A stretch of DNA of 64,000 bases from Cloeon dipterum (GCF_949628265.1 NC_088789.1:3224001-3288000), one strand, 5' to 3'; shown: positions 34,699 through 47,868, counted from the first letter of the stretch. The notes: a model not told the origin generated them from the sequence alone. Numbers and translations: made by a program.

Positions 34699-37600
34699 AC
34701 GAACCTGTTTTTGCTCCTTCAATGAAAGCGTTTAAAGCTGAACTTTAGCAGGTCGAACCACAGCGTATAAACAAATTGATGGGTTCCCCGTGGAATTTGA
34801 AGTGAAGGAAATCCACGTAAATTTGTACAGGATGTTTTCACTTAGCGTTTCAATCAGAGCCCTTGGTCAAAGTTACTCATTGACTGGACCCCCGTCGCAG
34901 TCCTGTACGCTTTAATTGTGTTATCCTCTTGTTTGTTGTAGTTGTTGCTTAACAACTCAAGAGTTCTCGTCTGTACTGCCACACAGCAGTAATTGAAAAT
35001 AATAAGTGCTAGAGGTATACACTATATTTAATTCATTGAATTTAAATCGTTTCTAAATGAATCTCTTGCAGGTGTCAATATTGATCTTTTATAGTAGCAA
35101 TACAAATTCTTTCTTTCATATTTTATTCGTTATCTGCGCCTCATTTTCAGTTATCCTTGTAGGTATGAGCAAGAAATAACAATTTGACAAAATTATAGTT
35201 TCCTGTAAATTAATGGCCTATTTGCCATTTTGCAAAATCCGCCCTTTCACTCCGTTGCACCGTTATCAACCTATAATATCCTTGGCAAAAAGGCTGCCAA
35301 ACCCATAAAACTAATTGGTCGCGACCCCCCGATAATTAATCGATCATTAATCACGGCTTTCGGAAGTAAGAGCTGAGCTTGAAAACGCACCAGGGCGCAA
35401 ACCGTTTTCTCCCTTTTTTCAAGCATCGATCCGGCGGCAGCACCCCTTTTGCCACCACCGTTTTCAGCCACGTCCATTCTTCAGCAGCAGCAGCGACGAG
35501 GCAAACAAACGCACGGCTATAAATCGAGCAAGGCCGACATCAAGCCAAATTGACGCGTTTGCTGTGTGCTGTGTTTTCGAGGGCGGGCGGCAAGGTGCAC
35601 AAATAATGCAAAGACCTGTTCCTTCCTATGGCTAAACACGTCCGCACTGCTTCACTTTGACGCCCGCCGGGGGTGGCAACTGAAGGGTGAAGGGTGCATC
35701 CTCAATGAGGGTCATTTTGTGCCGGCCGAGTGGACACCTGATGAATCGCAATTCACCGGATGAGAGAAACACGCGCTTGCATGTCAAACAGCGAAATTTT
35801 AACAACCCGCTTGGCTGCTCTGCCAACAAAAGTAGACGCCCGAGCCGTCCACCCGTTGGTAAATTTTCTTCGCACGCAAATTAAAAAAAAGTTGGGTCTT
35901 AGAACAACACCTATCCTTTTTAAATACTTTTCCTGATACCACACAGATTTAAATTGAAACACTGTTGGATATAGTTGAGCTTAACTCGCTGGCGGTTATT
36001 TGTTGGTGACATAGGAAAGAGACAAACCGCGCTCGTTTTCTGTGCCGGACAGTTGTTTCAACTCGTATAGCTCATCAGAAGCACTTTACCTCTAAGAACA
36101 TACAACTGCAGAAACAGAATAACGTGAGTGGATTCTCTTTTACCGATTTTACTCTGAACCAAACATGGCCGATTGTGTTTATTTCATAATATCTCCTTTC
36201 TTCAAAAGATATTTTGTCGCTGTTTGATTCGAAAAAGTAAAACACAAAGCTGAAACGACAGTTATATGCACAGAACAAGCAACAATTGATTCGAATTGAC
36301 CCCTTTCATTCAGTGGCTCAGGAGTCTAAGCAGCTGCGCGCCGGCCACTTTGAATGAAAATATTATGCGCTGTTAAGATCTCTTCTCGGCACACTTGCTG
36401 ATTAGTATGAAGGAATGAGCGGGGTGCCGCTGTTGTGCTGGAGGGTCGTAAAAAAATTTGTGACCTTTTTAAGGCTGCCTTTTTCGGCGACGCAGTGAAA
36501 TTTGCGTTCATTTCACTCGCACGACGCGTGGCGTGTTTCCAAATCTAGATTTTGCCATGGGGAGAAATGGACGAGAGGACGACTGTATTTTCAATGTAGA
36601 AGTTATTACAGCGGCTGTTTTTTCTGCTACGAACGTTCAGTTGCTTTTGACGTGTTTTACTGTTTAAAACATGACAATTTACTTTAGTTTCATTTTAAGT
36701 GCAGATGAGGTCCAGAGCGCACCACACTTTTTTTACTCGAGCACGTTTTATCAACATCCGCCAAAAGGCCGTCATATCCTAAGTGAAATTGCGTCTATTT
36801 TCAATTTCTAGATTGTTAAAAAAGCTAGACCAGATGCTCTGTGTGCCGTGGGTTGTTACATGAAAATGCAGGCACAAAGAGAGCAAAAATTGCAGACGGG
36901 CTGTATGGCATTGAAGCTCGGTGCCCTTTGTGCTCGAGCGAGATGAAAATGCGGCGCGCTGAATTCGTCTGCTGGGTGGTAATCTCATTATTTGCCTTGT
37001 GTGATGCGCCACTAATGGGAAATGAGGGCGCAATTTTCGGTGCGGCGGGGCAAAGGGCGCCGCACACCAATCCTGCTAAAAGCGACGAGAGACTCTGGAT
37101 TCTAATCGCGTGGGTGCTCCTCCGCTCTTTCGGCCGGGTCGAGGCAAAAGTCGGGCCGGGGCCGCAGCCAGCATTTAGGCAAAAACACACACACGCGTAA
37201 AGTGGCAGTGCTATCACCGTTGATTCGGAGCGTGGAGCGTGGCAGCTGCTGTTGGCACGCGCGTCAAAATTATTGTCATATTTGCTTTGCGTGGAGATAA
37301 ACAGAGGGAGCCATTTCATTATTTGGCGTGGCCCTCAGCACAATTATATTAAAAAAACGTACACAACACACATACGGGCATGGCCAGATGCTCGTAAAAG
37401 AGCGACAGTCGTGGACGCAGTTGGCACGAATCGTTTGCTAACTTCCAAATTAAGTAAGTGGCCATTTGCTGAGATGAGAAAGAAGGCGAATCTCGGGCCT
37501 TTTTGATTAAATGCTCAGGCTCTGCACTCGTGACAAGCCTATTGCCAACCATGATATATAATTACCAAGGAAGTTGCAAAAAGAGAGTTGGTATCTTAAT

Positions 37601-40600
37601 CTTATCTTAATCTTATTAAATGCGTTTTTTTCACTTTTGCTGAGCTATTTAATTTTCCATAACAACACTAAAAAACAGAATACTAAAAGTGACTCATCCT
37701 TATCGCTCACTGTCAGCTTATTTCAATCTAACATCTTTATTATCGGGAAACAAATGCCATCAGTTCATTTTCTATAAAAATTCCTTATTTAAATTCGGAG
37801 TCAAAAAATGTCTCACTTCCCAAACTCTTAAAAATCAATCGTTAAATTATGTTCTGAAATCTCACGATTAGCCACTTGCGGCTGAAGAGGGAAAAATGTC
37901 TTCCTGTGGCCCTCTTGATAATGCTTGTGATATAATAAAGTTTTTTTAGCAAAATATTTATTTAATTATCGAGGAAGTTACAAACAGAGAAATTTTCTTC
38001 TCATTCAACTTGAATGCGTTTTTCGTGTTCCATTGTGAACAAACATCCCTGCTGCTTCCACCCTGAGCTGGCTGAGTAGTGGTTAGCTGCGCATTCACCT
38101 AGCGCGACTCGTTCTTCATTACTTACTCGAGCGCGTTTTATGACTATAATCTTGGAACTATTTTCCATCCCTTAACAACGGCGTTAAAAGAGCACCCAGG
38201 TCACTTCAGGGCACTGAGTTTTATCAGCGAGATAGAGCTCGAACCAACCAGCAAGCACGGCTCGCACATCACAATGGCTGCTGGCGCAGAATTAATGCGC
38301 TCGTCTTTAGTAGTATGACTTGCGTTGATTGGATCGTTAATCTGTGAAAGTCCTATTCACGAGTCTGAAGTGCGAATTGCGAATCACTCCGCAATTACGC
38401 ACTGAAAGTACCTACTGGATCATGTGCCGTATGCTAAATTTGCGCTAGTTTATTTGGTAATCAATCAAAATGGGTTCGACAGCCCGTAAAATTCGTGATT
38501 ATGAAAACTGAATTGGAAATTGATCATATTGGCGTAAAGGAATTTGCCTCATTTCCGAAAGAGGCTCAAAACAAATTATTTAATAACCGGCCTGCACCAA
38601 AAAAGGAAACAAAATTGTTTCTATTACCCCACTGTGCTATACGAAAAGCGTTCCATCGATGCTCACAGTCTGAGCCTACAGACGATGAGACAGTAAATCG
38701 ACCGAGCAGATAGATTGGAATGCGCGCATGTGTCAAATTATATTCATAGGATTGTCGTATGAGTGTTTTTGTCCGCGTCTGTCTGTCTCACTTTTGTCGA
38801 TATACATCCGCTTTGATTATTGACACGTGAGTGATTTATGAATCGGGGATACGCTCGCTCGACGCAATGTTTTGAAAAAAGAAACACGCATCTTTCGCCC
38901 TTTAAGCTGCGAGCTGCTCTTTTATTCTGGAGACAGTGACACAAAGTGAGAAGCGTGGCAGCTATAAATCGTTGCTCCCGCTTTTGTTCGCAGTTTCGCC
39001 AATAATCCAGCTCTGCTGCTGGTGTTTCGCAAAATCGATCATACAAACGGCAAATTTATTTACCCTGAGGGCATTTTATACGGATACTTCGTAGTCTTTC
39101 GACTGTACTCCGAGAGCAAACAAATTCGAATCGCGGGAGCGGAAGAGGCATAATTGACTTGATTAATATATCGGTCTTGGGCCGCTTGCTCAGTGAGAGG
39201 AAGGAGCAAGGGAAAAGTTTGCAGTCGTGTCGATTGGAAATAAAGCAGCCAATTTACCGACCGAATTCCCAAGCATCGCGACTTTTGATTCTAGTGCGAT
39301 CTCATCCTTCCGCCGCGGGCTTTTCACAAGAGTTTCTATGCAATTTGTTTGCTGACGGGTTGAGTGCTGGCAATCTGAACAGGAAGCGCTTCTCCTCATT
39401 TGAATAATTTCATCATTGTGGCAACGATGATGAGAGCCATCTTAAAGTTTCATGGTTTTTCAGAAGGTGGGGGTTTTCTGATGGTGAATTTTGAACGCTA
39501 CATTAAACAATACGATAATAACGTGAACTCAGCCCCTCGTTCTGATTTTTATTAGGTTTTTAACCGCTTTGGCCAGGCCAATTTTAGCCCAGGGGACTCC
39601 GACCCCATCTCATCCAGCAATCAAATCCTTTGCCAAGAGTTTGGATTTTGGATGCCCAGCAGGCCGTTTGTTTCGCTTGAAAGTTACACAGTGCGGCTTT
39701 TAATAACGCGTACAAGGCACAAATAATAATGTGTGTTTCGACTTTTTATCGATGCACAAGTTGATATTTTGCTCTTTTCCTTCAACTCTTTGGCAGTAGA
39801 CAATGCTTTCATTTCATTCGAAGCTCACTGCAGTAGAGAGTTAGTTATTAATCTAATTTGGACACAATTTCAACTTCCGACGCATTGCATCCGTATGTGC
39901 TGTAGGACGTGGCATTTCCCAGCTTTTTAAATGAATTGCTCTATTCATGGGCTCGTCCAGCTGTACTTTATTCTGGCGATTCAGGCATTTGGCATGCACT
40001 CAAAAATATTATGAATGTTCGCGCTTTCAGCTGCTTGTCGCTCGCGCAATCAGAAATTTACTCAGTCACAGCACTGTTTTTATTTTATGAAAATTTACGA
40101 GCAGCATAAATGTAAATAAAATTCACTTCAAACTTCAATTACTCTCGGAATTTTGTTACTAATTCTTTCACCGAACGGTAAAATATTATGTGGTTGAATG
40201 CCACATAATTGCGGATGAAATTTTTCCCTTGCTTTCGGCGCAGCAGCGAGAGAAAGAGCAAAGCAGGGAGAAGATAGACGTCATAGCCGATTTCGCCCAC
40301 GCACTCGCTACCCTCGTTCGCCCACTCGCCCTGTCGTTTCTCCCAGTGGTGGTGTCGGGCTGATGAGGATGGAAAATGTATCACGGAGCTAATATAACGC
40401 CGGCAACACCCAAGGGAATCGCAGTCTAATCACACTCGATGCGGACCCTCTGTCTGCTGCGTGTGCATTTAATCAAAAGCAGCACGCCGCGCGTCTTATC
40501 AACTGTTGCATGCAAAAGTTTGGCCATTTTATTCACCCCCTACCGTGCAGGACTGACATCTCGAACGCGCCGAGGGTTTTCTGCTTTTCTGTATATTAGT

Positions 40601-40778
40601 GGTACAGAAAAGGAACATATTTCGTAGTTGACACACGTTAGTACGACCCATGCAGAATATGTATCACTGGGAACCAAACCAATTTTTCTTTCGTTTTTTT
40701 GGGATTCGCGTTGATGTTTAAATGTAACGGCAAAGCGATTTTGTACTGGACCATGCCCATGCCCAGAGAAGAGAAGAC

Positions 40779-40946
40779 TACAGGTCTCAGTCGCAAGATT
40801 TAAGGCGGCGGATTAGCCGAATTCTTTGCCCGGCGGCGGTGGCTAGACATTTTCAGCGGCGGCTGGTGCGGCTGACAATAATTGACCCTTTTTCACCGAC
40901 GGCTGGCTTGGCTGGCGCGGCGTAGCGCGGCTGGCTGAGATCTCTA
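40779..40946 (+). mobile_element. GC-rich hAT-like MITE, copy C
   Basis: The left end is TACAGGTCTCAGTCGCAAG; the reverse complement of the right end is TAGAGATCTCAGCCAGC. Flanks GAGAAGAC (40771-40778) and GAGAAAAC (40947-40954) match at 7 of 8 bases. The interior has GGCGGCTGGTGCGGCTG and CACCGACGGCTGG as in copies A and B. It ends about 280 bases upstream of the first Tpst coding exon. Confidence 0.8.
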
Positions 40947-41260
40947 GAGAAAACACAGGCGCAGTTCATTATATAAAACGAGAGAAATCAATAATTTGAA
41001 TATAACGGCTCTTACAACCCTTCTCTTTGAATGCACAAGAACTTAATAACCATAGTAAGTTTTAAATTAGTTCTGCTGTATATTCAGAATTCTTTTATTC
41101 ACCATGTAATTTTTAACAGACGCTATATATGTCACAAAAGAAGTGTTGACAGGCGCAAACAATTTTATTTTTGTCTGCGCGCGCGGGCGCGTGGTACTAA
41201 TGACAGCCGACTTTTATGATTACAGATTCTAGTAATAATGATGTTCGCTTGAGCGACAAC

Positions 41261-42665
41261 ATGATGGTGCGCGGAGGGCGCCGTGTGATCCTCTATTTGT
41301 CTTTCGCCGCCATTGTTTTGCTGCTCGTGTACAGCTTGGTGCAGCAAACATGCTCATCTCCAAAGAACGTGATGGTGCCCAAATCAGTAAGAGTAATGAG
41401 CACTCGCCCCGTCGAGCAGTGACAATTAATGTTCTGTGAACTTGTTGCAGCAATTTGTCGAGGGCGTTGACAAGAAGAAGTATGAGTATCACAGAGAGAT
41501 GCCGCTTATTTTTATCGGCGGTGTTCCGCGCTCTGGGACAACTCTAATGAGAGCCATGCTTGATGCCCACCCTGAAATCAGGTACGGCATTAAGATAATT
41601 TCATTTTTTTTTCTAACTCTAATTTAAAATAATTCTGCAATTTAATTTGCCATTTTCAGATGTGGGCAGGAGACTAGGGTCATTCCCCGAATCCTACAAA
41701 TGAGAAACCACTGGTTGAAATCACAGAAAGAAAGTCTTCGGTTAGAAGAAGCAGGCCTATCAAAATCGGTAAGTTTTCGACTTTCACTCACTTTTCCCTG
41801 GATTAATTAATTTATAGGTGCTGGACTCGGCCATAGCAGCGTTTAGTCTTGAAATCATAGCAAAGCACGGGGAGCCAGCGCCTCGCTTGTGCAATAAGGA
41901 CCCCCTCACCCTGAAAAGTGCTGTGTACCTCTCTGAACTCTTTCCAAATGCCAAGTTTATCTACATGGTGCGGGATGGGCGAGCCACGGTTCACTCAATC
42001 ATCAGTAGAAAGGTTTGATTGTTTAGCCATTTTCCCTAACTGTCTGCTAACAATTTATTTTGTAGGTGACCATAACAGGATTTGATTTAACCAACCCAAA
42101 GCAGTGCTTGGAAAAGTGGAATGCCGCCTCTGAAACCATGCACAACCAATGCAAAAAGGTTGGGGCTGATCGTTGCCTGCCAGTCCCTTACGAGCAGCTG
42201 GTGCTTCATCCGAAAGTGTGGCTGCAGAAAATTTTGAAGTTCTTAGACGCTCCTTGGCACGATTCAGTATTGCATCACGAGGAAGCGATTGATAAGCCTG
42301 GCGGAGTGCAATTATCAAAGTAAGAATTCATTCCACATTCCTGTGTTGTGCTGACTCAAGTCATTTCTGTTTTCAGAGTTGAGCGTTCATCGGACCAGGT
42401 TATAAAACCTGTGAACCTAGAGGCTTTAAACAAATGGGTTGGATCGTTCCCTGATGATGTCGTTCGAGATATGCCAAATATTGCCCCCATGCTAGCCGTT
42501 CTTGGCTACGATCCAAAGGACAACGCTCCAAAGTATGGATCGCCCGATGCTATCGTCGTTGAAAACACGAATGACATTAAAAAGAATAAGAATGAGTGGA
42601 ACAGGCGGATTGAAGACGCTTTAGGCAAAACAGTCGAGGAACCGCCAGCAGAGGCAGACAGCTAA
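41261..42665 (+). CDS. Tpst: Tyrosylprotein sulfotransferase
   Basis: Six coding exons: 41261-41386, 41451-41581, 41660-41768, 41818-42012, 42066-42319, 42377-42665; about 367 residues, close to the 370 of vertebrate TPST1. The enzyme transfers sulfate from PAPS to tyrosines of secreted and membrane proteins in the trans-Golgi. Residues about 8-28 form a single signal anchor (type II membrane protein). The 5'-phosphosulfate-binding loop is GGVPRSGTT (65-73). Glu90 in [10 protein letters not shown] matches the catalytic base known in human TPST2. The 3'-phosphate motif is [11 protein letters not shown]. Four cysteines that form two disulfides in the human enzyme are retained (CGQET, LCNKDP, NQCKKV, DRCLPV). 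Two adjacent ATGs open the frame; I chose 41261. The frame is open upstream to the acceptor at 41225, so a short N-terminal extension is possible. Confidence 0.97.
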
Positions 42666-43635
42666 AAATATATTATATCAACTCAAGAAGACTCAACACT
42701 AATTCAGTGCCACATTGTGATCACAATTTTAGAGACAAGAGTTTTACAGAAAAAAATGTTCATGTCACTTTGCATCTATATTGGCCAGTTTTGTTCCGAG
42801 TTGTTGTGAAAAAAGACAATTTTTGCAGTGTACTTACCACACCCCATGCCATGAATTTGATTCATTTTGGAAGTTATGTTATCCGCTGCGCACAATAATT
42901 GTTGATGGCATCATTTTTTTATTTGTTGACGTGTTTATTATCTTAAAACTGTTTTCTAGTATGTAAAAAGGGTTATTCTCGTGTGAAATATGCACAACTG
43001 CGATCTGTATTTTGTATTTGTATTAAATCTGCGTGAAACTGCATCCAATTCGTTTAAAACCTGTGACCGTTTGTGGGAGCGACACGATATGAGGCAGGGA
43101 TCTGAATACAACTTAAGCCACAGACACTTAGCATTTGGCTGCAAAGAAGTGAGTGAATCCACTTCTCTGATGGGATCAAAAAATACTATTTTAACTCACT
43201 GCATGGACTTAAAATACGTGTGTATTTATTCTTCAGGGTATATGTATTTTTTTCACTTGATAACCAGCCTGGTCAAGAGCCGCGACCGATGTTGTGTGAA
43301 TGTGAAAATATACTTGTCATCTTAACTCAAAGTGTTTTGATAAAAAAAACCTCACCGCTACAAGTATGTCACAATTTTATTGCAAAATATTGAGTAACAA
43401 ACAAAATATATATTTTCGTTAATAGTTTTAACTAAAAACTTGGGAATGGCCACAGTTCAAATCAATTCAGTATAATAATCACATTTTTAACATAATATGA
43501 AGAAAACATCGATAATTGTCATAGCTGATTAGACTAGTACATTGGAATGGAAATACTGCCTCAATTAGTGGACTTATTGGAAACCACAAAAACAGGCAAA
43601 ACCTGTAAAAAAACGTAGGAAGCTCAAAACACTGA
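42666..43635. other. Tail-to-tail interval, Tpst and HPS4
   Basis: Contains the 3' UTRs of both genes. HPS4 has AATAAA on the minus strand at 43376-43381. On the plus strand the best Tpst candidate is ATTAAA at 43022-43027. Nothing else recognised. Confidence 0.6.
43376..43381 (-). terminator. HPS4 candidate poly(A) signal
   Basis: AATAAA on the minus strand about 255 bases past the HPS4 stop codon. Confidence 0.45.
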
Positions 43636-46600
43636 TTACAACAGTAAGATTCCATGATCTCGCTCAAGACGACGCTTTGCTGTCAAAGGAACAGTTCCCA
43701 TGAGATCAGCAGGAGTTGGAAGACCCACTTTTGGAGCAGCTTGTTGCTGGTAAAAGACTTGTTGCAGACAGTACTGCGATCCGTAAACAATTTGGTCCTC
43801 GCACCTATGCAATTGGTAGAATTTAATATTTTTTATGTTGAAATCATAATTAAAACACGCTCTTAGGAAAGGAAGGGCAATAATTAACTACCAGACTAGA
43901 CAGCAAAAAGAATTCAGGGTTGCATTTGCTTATCACTCGTTTTTCACCGAAAATTTCAATTTTTACCAATTTCTGGCGCAAGATATGAATTTTCCCCCTG
44001 CAAAAATCTAAAATTTGCTGTCTGAGTGGTCAAAATTTCCTAAATAAAGTAGATTTTATTCTTTAAAATTGCTATTTTCTGCTTCAGCTTCTCCAAAAAA
44101 ATAGAATTAGAAAATTATTGAAAAACAAGGTGCAAACATTGCCTGCAAGAAACTGATTAAAATTGAAAAAACCTTTTTACCACAGCACTTCATTTTTATA
44201 AATGCGAGTTTTTGCAACCCTGAAAAAGATTTTTAAACTTTTTCAAAGATGTTTTTGAAGATAGCATATATGATTAGTTTTTTTAGTAGCTTCTGAATTT
44301 CTTATTGGGGTAGAATGACTGATGACAATGTTCTCACCTGGCAATTATTTCTGTCATGTCTGGCGCAGACTTCAAATCAGAGTGCAGCTTCCTAGCCACC
44401 GACAGCTGTGCAGCACCCCATGAGCCACCCCTCTGAAGTGCATCCCATTCAGGGTCTAGATGCAAGAAGCTGTACGACTCCTTGCTGTCGGCGCTGGTTG
44501 TTTGCTCAAGAGACTTCCTCAGCCGACTTTCAAGTTGAGGAGCCGACTCAAGCCAAGCTTTTTCCTGTCAAAGGGTCGATTAAAAAAAATAAAGAAGGGA
44601 AATTGAAACATCCTTACAATGGTTAAAAGTAAATCGTTGTCCATTTCTGATTGATTCTCAAGAAGTAAAAGGAGAGTCATGCCTTGGTAGCCATATGTGT
44701 AGAGAACACTTTTGACCATTTCGTCTTGGTGGATTGCCAAGCTTTCCTCCATAGATTTGTCCCTGTAAGCTGCCAGCTCCTTTTTCCTCTTCTCCAAAAT
44801 GAAAGATCGAAATTCTGCAGGAGTTGTGACACGAGCCCCCGGTGTGGCTACACTTCGAGCGAAACTGGAGAAATCGCAGGGAGTCTCCACCCTGTCTGGA
44901 ACGCTGAACAACTCCAGCTTAGTCGGCACTGGTGGCATTTCGTCCCGATTGAGTACAAAAGACTTTCGTTTTGATTTCTCTGATGAATCAGGTGCGTCAG
45001 ACAGGTTGAGAGATTTCAACGGAAGGCTAAGAGAGCGCTTGTAAACCTCTTTATTGGCTATTTCAAATGGCTTCGATTCCAGGGCACTTTTGTCAGAATC
45101 GTTTTGGGCCTTGTCAGCTTTTTCCACAAGGTCAGGCTTTTTCACTGGTGTCGTCGGTTTCTTTTCTGGCGTTTTGATTTTCTGTATTTTTCCCTGCTCG
45201 TTCAGCTCGCAGTAGTGCTTCTCGAGATAAGCGGCGAACAAGGACTGAGATATCGGCATACCATTGGCGTTGAACACAGGATAATTGGGGTCGCAGATAG
45301 TATTGAAGAGTCGTTGCATGGGGTTGCGTTTACGCGGCTCCTCCTCGCTCTGGTGCAATTTCGGGAGGCCGAAGCTGTAGCCCCGCAAGGGAATGGCGGC
45401 GGCCAAGTTGTCCAGACTGCGGCAGCGAGCCTTCAAAGGCGAAATGGGGGCCACCTTCTCCTCTTCCTCTGCTGCCTCTTTCACGGGCGAATGACGGAAT
45501 ATACTTTCTTCTGGCGTCTCTGGGGAGCTTTCCTCCTGGAATTCCTCGTCCCTTTGGGCGCAAATTGACATTCGTTTGGCGTGCAAAATTTTGCCCAGCG
45601 TTCCAGGCGTGACAGCGCCCACGGGCAGGCTGAATCGCGTCATTGGAGCGTTGATCCTTTCATCGAACGGAACGCTGGCCGTGCGAAAATTTTGTCTGCT
45701 GGATGGCGGCGCGAATTCGTTGTGTGGCGAATTTATCATGGGGCCGTCTGCCTCGTCAAATGGTTCTCGCTCTTCGTGGACGGTGAAGATCCGGGAGATG
45801 TCTCTTATCATGCCACTGCCCAGGGTTCTTCCAACCTTAAACAGAATTTACAAACGTCAATCTTGCACTTGCGGCCGTCACAAAAGGTCACTCACTCTTT
45901 CAGGACGGGTCGTTTCAATGCTATTAAATAAATCTCTCAGCATATTAGCTGCGAAAACCAGAGAATCGTGGTCCTTCTGCTCTAAGTACACTCTCAGTAG
46001 TCTAACACCAAGCGGTAGTTCAAACTGCGCAGGAACAGTCTCTATGGAGTTCTAAAGTAATCAAAGTTAACGCATGAATTTTGAGTGCACTCAAGTGTTT
46101 ACCCGAATGTGATATGGGTCAGAGAAAATTAGCTTGCGGGTAAGTTCTGCAGGAAGCTGAGTTGAAACAACTCTGCAAAATTAACTGGTTTAGAAAATGA
46201 ATTATTTTGTCACGTTATTAATTTACCTGTTGTTGTAAAGAATGGTACCACCAATGACGCCTTGCAAGCTTTGGAAATATTCGAGCACTTGCACCGATTC
46301 TATGAATACATTGTTGGCACTCTAAAATAAATAATTGATTTATTTAGATTAATTACTCAGCAATTAATATTGAACATACTTTTGGCAGCAAGAGAGCAGG
46401 TTCTTGACCAAAGAGATCTCCAAAGTTCTGAGCCATAGGAACCAAAGTATCAAGGATGTCTTGCAGCCTCGACACAAGGACATTTCTGTCAGAGGCGCAC
46501 CCGTTGGCAATTTCCTCGATTCCTCCGTGGAAAAGTCGCAACATCGCGAACAGGGAGTCTGCTCTTTTTTGCAGCACCCAAGAAGGATTGCTGTGGTCTG

Positions 46601-47078
46601 TGCCAACCGCCTGCAAAAAATATAATTATTATATTTGATTTCAAGATGGAAAATCATGATTTACCAAAATGTATCTTCCACATTGACGGATGGCAAATTT
46701 TCCGCTCTTTAGATTTATTAGTTTGGGGCAGCTGAAGGACGCGAGAAAAAAGTGCGTGACACCCATGAGCTGACCACAAAGCGCCAGCCTCTGCTGCTCG
46801 CTGACCCATTGGGGGTGAAAGTAGAGAATGGCATCCTGAGGGTCGTCCGCTTCAGAAACACAGCATTCGCAATCATAGACGAAAACAACGCTCAAGCTAT
46901 TATCCCTGAAAAATGAAAGGCATGGTAATTAGAGAGGATGAGAATGCGTCACTCGATACAATTAATAATGTCGCAGTAGCAGTCACGTGAGAAAACAGCA
47001 TGAATGAAGAAAGATGTTTGCATGAATTATACATAACGTATTTTCAGAAACAATAAAGACCAACCTTGAAGTTGACAT
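43636..47078 (-). CDS. HPS4: HPS4 homologue, BLOC-3 subunit
   Basis: Nine coding exons, high to low: 47078-47065, 46905-46665, 46610-46380, 46321-46227, 46172-46103, 46051-45896, 45835-44618, 44564-44338, 43804-43636; about 806 residues (human about 708). HPS4 pairs with HPS1 in BLOC-3, the exchange factor for Rab32/Rab38 in lysosome-related organelle biogenesis (family knowledge). The N-terminus carries the CCZ1/INTU/HPS4 longin-type region: VVFVYDCE, DAILYFHPQWVSEQQRLALCGQLMGV and LKSGKFAIRQCGRYIL. GGTILYNNRVVSTQLP is also family-like. The 406-codon exon 7 encodes a charged, low-complexity, fast-evolving middle. The conserved C-terminus resumes at YSFLHLDPEWDAL and TEIIAR. The tiny first coding exon (four codons plus two bases) is inferred from phase and is the least certain. 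A MITE lies in the last intron. Confidence 0.9.
43915..44222 (+). mobile_element. CAGGGTTGCA-ended MITE, copy 2
   Basis: Starts CAGGGTTGCATTTGCTTA and ends TTTTTGCAACCCTG. Collinear with 34381-34698 and in the same orientation. The flanks AAAGAATT and AAAAAGAT are A-rich but do not form a clean duplication. It occupies the last HPS4 intron (43805-44337), antisense to that gene. Confidence 0.75.
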
Positions 47079-47868
47079 TGCTGAGCAGCTTCCTATTTCT
47101 CCATTGTGTCTGCTGCTCACTCTATATATTACCAAAAAGTGTCAGCGGCAACCCCTCATGAGCAAACGAAAAAAAATGTAAAATGTGCCTGCGGAGCCAG
47201 CTGAAGCCCCAGACAGATCACAATGTTTTCTTACGCTGCGCTCCTGCTCCACTCTCCACTCCCACTAGCCTCTTGTCTGCGGCTGCGGAAGACACGAAAA
47301 TAATAAATCGAAGCTGATCGTCCAATAGGAATTGGCGAAGAAATGGGAGGAGATTTCGCGAAAAATCACAGCAGGCACCAGGCAGCGCGGCCGCCAAAGC
47401 CATCTGGCGACAGCTGGTGCTGGTAAGCTGGCGTTTGTGCGTCGTTCAGCCCACAGAGGGACGAAGACTGTCGGGTTCCAGCCGCAGCCAATCTGAAACC
47501 ATTTTGTGACTTGCAGCTGTTGCCTGGCCTGGCTTGGCTGAGGTAGGACAGACCAGCGCGCAGCACTCCGTTCGTGTCTCACGCTCAGAGTAGAAGCCCG
47601 TGAACCCTGCTGTCCCAAGTGTGAATGTGCCCAGTAACGTCGACGAGTTCGTGTCCAAGGGCTGCAGGGTGGCGGGCCGGACGCGTGAGCAGCCGCGTAG
47701 CATGCACCAGGACTGACTTTTGAAAGAGAGAGAGAGAGAGAGCTGGCTGGCGTGTGAGGTGTTCAGTGTCTCTGTCTTCGGCTTCACTAATTTACTCGGC
47801 GCACCGGACATGTTGTGCTGAGACAACCCCGGCAGCTGCACCACCCCGAGAGCCCTCTGTCCACTCAT
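47079..47868. promoter_or_regulatory. Divergent HPS4/nemo promoter region
   Basis: About 790 bases separate the two start codons, which read outward. The nemo side is GC- and CpG-rich and includes a GAGAG tract at 47722-47742. No TATA box is evident. It should contain both 5' UTRs and a bidirectional or paired promoter. Confidence 0.6.
47722..47742 (+). repeat. GA tract in nemo 5' region
   Basis: GAAA followed by about eight GA units, roughly 130 bases before the nemo start codon. GAGA tracts can bind GAGA-factor-type proteins; here it is only a sequence observation. Confidence 0.7.

Larger units (their letters stand above)
29382..41260. other. 12-kb interval between KNL1 and Tpst
   Basis: No coding gene recognised; open frames are short and lack family similarity. 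It contains the KNL1 promoter, a possible non-coding exon ending at 30609, a hAT-like element (32261-33669), MITEs at 34381-34698 and 40779-40946, and otherwise AT-rich unique sequence with GC-richer islands near 35400-35900, 37000-37260 and 38880-39010. Much of it may be the first Tpst intron if the 30.3-30.6 kb exon belongs to that gene. Confidence 0.6.

Noticed and set aside
38465..38490. GGGTTCGACAGCCC resembling a tRNA T-loop
   Set aside because: The last B-box bases do not fit and no tRNA arms occur upstream.
45104..45568. Plus-strand open frames over HPS4 exon 7
   Set aside because: Shadow of the long coding exon on the minus strand, which is continuous in phase with conserved HPS4 exons on both sides.
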